Assembly (NCBI GenBank): GCA_025210345.1
Contig: JAOARX010000016.1
Span: 115,715-179,714 of the forward strand
DNA: 64,000 nucleotides
Source of the DNA: Pelagimonas sp.
GTDB lineage: Bacteria > Pseudomonadota > Alphaproteobacteria > Rhodobacterales > Rhodobacteraceae
Direction of reading: 5' to 3'
The position numbers were made by a program, and so were the translations under genes. This document shows, piece after piece, positions 62,784 through 64,000 of this stretch; positions within the stretch are counted from its first letter, which is position 1; every line of letters begins with the position of its first letter. A model generated the notes under the pieces. That model was given only the letters and a program-made list of their open reading frames with translations. It made no database searches and had not been told where the DNA came from.

Positions 62784-64000
62784 ATGGCACGCGAATATAC
62801 GCTCGAACATTACCGTAACTTCGGTATCATGGCGCACATCGATGCAGGTAAAACCACCTGCTCGGAACGCATTCTGTTTTACACTGGTAAATCCCACAAC
62901 ATTGGTGAGGTGCACGATGGTGCGGCCACCATGGACTGGATGGAGCAGGAGCAGGAACGCGGCATCACCATCACCTCGGCTGCGACCACCACATTCTGGG
63001 AACGCACCGAAGATGGCAAAACCGCTGACAGCCCCAAGCACCGTCTGAACATCATCGACACCCCCGGCCACGTTGACTTCACCATCGAAGTTGAGCGTTC
63101 GCTGGCGGTTCTCGACGGTGCCGTCTGTGTTCTGGACGCCAACGCTGGTGTTGAACCCCAGACCGAAACCGTGTGGCGTCAGGCTGACCGCTACAAGGTT
63201 CCGCGCATGGTGTTCGTCAACAAGATGGACAAGATCGGCGCGGACTTCTTCAACTGCGTTCACATGATCGAAGACCGCACCGGCGCACGCGCTGTTCCGG
63301 TTGGTGTTCCGATTGGTGCAGAAACCGAGCTGGAAGGCCTGGTTGACCTGGTGACCATGAAAGAATGGCTGTGGCAGGGCGAAGATCTGGGCGCATCCTG
63401 GATCCACGCAGAGATCCGTCCCGAGCTGCAGGACATGGCAAATGAGTGGCGCGAAAAGATGGTCGAAGCGGCCGTCGAGCAAGACGAAGAAGCTATGGAA
63501 GCCTATCTCGAAGGCGAAGAGCCCGATGTCGAGACCCTGCGCAAACTGCTGCGCAAAGGCACTTTGAATCTGGACTTCGTTCCGGTTCTGGGTGGCTCGG
63601 CGTTCAAAAACAAAGGTGTTCAGCCGCTGCTGAACGCTGTGATCGACTATCTGCCCAGCCCGCTGGACGTTGTTGATTACATGGGCTTTAAACCCGGTGA
63701 CGAAGAAGAAGTTCGTGACATTGCCCGCCGTGCGGACGATGAGATGGCCTTCTCGGGTCTGGCGTTCAAAATCATGAACGACCCCTTCGTTGGCTCGCTG
63801 ACCTTTACCCGCATCTACTCGGGTACAATGAACAAGGGCGACACCGTCCTGAACTCGACCAAAGGTAAGAAAGAGCGCGTCGGTCGTATGATGATGATGC
63901 ACTCGAACAACCGTGAAGAGATCGAAGAAGCCTTTGCAGGCGACATCATCGCGCTGGCGGGTCTGAAAGACACCACCACCGGTGACACCCTGTGTGACGC
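62784..64000 (+). CDS. fusA: Elongation factor G, 5' part
   Basis: Runs off the right edge after about 405 of the usual ~705 residues. The G domain is intact: G1 [10 protein letters not shown]2 RGITITSA, G3 DTPGHVDF, G4 NKMDK. Start at 62784 by family N-terminus ([16 protein letters not shown]); aggac lies nine bases upstream. It catalyses translocation. Third gene of the str operon. Confidence 0.98.
   Translation, partial: MAREYTLEHYRNFGIMAHIDAGKTTCSERILFYTGKSHNIGEVHDGAATMDWMEQEQERGITITSAATTTFWERTEDGKTADSPKHRLNIIDTPGHVDFTIEVERSLAVLDGAVCVLDANAGVEPQTETVWRQADRYKVPRMVFVNKMDKIGADFFNCVHMIEDRTGARAVPVGVPIGAETELEGLVDLVTMKEWLWQGEDLGASWIHAEIRPELQDMANEWREKMVEAAVEQDEEAMEAYLEGEEPDVETLRKLLRKGTLNLDFVPVLGGSAFKNKGVQPLLNAVIDYLPSPLDVVDYMGFKPGDEEEVRDIARRADDEMAFSGLAFKIMNDPFVGSLTFTRIYSGTMNKGDTVLNSTKGKKERVGRMMMMHSNNREEIEEAFAGDIIALAGLKDTTTGDTLCD

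Noticed and set aside
61842..63902. 686-codon open frame antisense to rpsL-rpsG-fusA
   Set aside because: It covers three certain genes on the other strand and resembles no protein.

Overview
The window is a piece of a Roseobacter-group (Rhodobacteraceae, Alphaproteobacteria) chromosome. The support is the gene content and order (phoH-ybeY-corC-lnt-metK-trmB, aroA-cmk, split rplJL / rpoBC / rpsL-rpsG-fusA blocks), high GC with short or overlapping gene junctions, a SAM/SAH-type riboswitch in front of metK (a class known mainly from Rhodobacterales), and pcaQ/pobA/pca genes. There is no rRNA, CRISPR array, intact prophage or complete transposon. Two tRNA-Arg genes (UCU and CCU) are present.

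Layout. 1-5.7 kb: 3' end of a lytic transglycosylase, a 440-base gap ending in a strong terminator-like hairpin, a small periplasmic cytochrome c, a HEATH-motif lipoprotein, a divergent LysR regulator / GMC oxidoreductase pair and a small Cys-rich protein. 5.7-10 kb: a cobalamin riboswitch followed by a tightly overlapping five-gene ECF-type metal uptake operon in K-M-L-Q-O order. The subunit layout is that of nickel systems, but the riboswitch argues for cobalt. 10.1-15.2 kb: tRNA-Arg(UCU), then divergent pcaQ / pobA-pcaC-pcaH-pcaG and a beta-keto-acid cleavage enzyme, i.e. 4-hydroxybenzoate/protocatechuate catabolism with no pcaB or pcaD beside it.

15.2-20.2 kb is a decay zone. It holds a universal-stress-protein pseudogene with two frameshifts, the N-terminal part of a frameshifted integrase, and a roughly 2.1-kb remnant of an integrated element. 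That remnant is bounded by a 16-bp direct repeat made from the 3' end of tRNA-Arg(CCU) and carries its own frameshifted tyrosine recombinase plus an accessory ORF. A 732-bp internally deleted IS3-family element with both terminal inverted repeats follows. 20.2-31.2 kb: a LacI regulator, an AlkZ/YcaQ-type glycosylase, then the housekeeping minus-strand genes cmk, a membrane protein, aroA, trmB, metK, lnt, corC, ybeY and phoH.

31.4-36.4 kb: a lipoprotein and an OmpA-family protein that share a 34-residue module, miaB, an unrecognised 290-residue protein, and a secreted protein overlapping a membrane-anchored winged-helix protein. 36.4-39.7 kb: purine-ureide degradation (allA, an allE-type cupin, a PuuE-OHCU decarboxylase fusion, divergent uraH). 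39.7-47.2 kb: smpB, a GNAT acetyltransferase, a DEAD-box helicase with a long basic tail, sseA with an aromatic/aspartate aminotransferase, and a two-gene exported-protein operon. 47.4-64 kb: rplJ-rplL, then two unrelated genes, rpoB-rpoC, a DUF2867-type protein, a DMT exporter, a glycosyltransferase, and rpsL-rpsG-fusA, with fusA running off the end. A near-consensus sigma-70 promoter precedes rpsL.

No clearly new multi-gene system stands out. The best leads are the riboswitch-controlled K-M-L-Q-O transporter whose K and L subunits both appear to start with His after signal cleavage, the secreted protein / membrane-bound winged-helix pair, the duplicated WVDPxGCxHW module, the BKACE enzyme in the pca cluster, and the tRNA-anchored element remnant.
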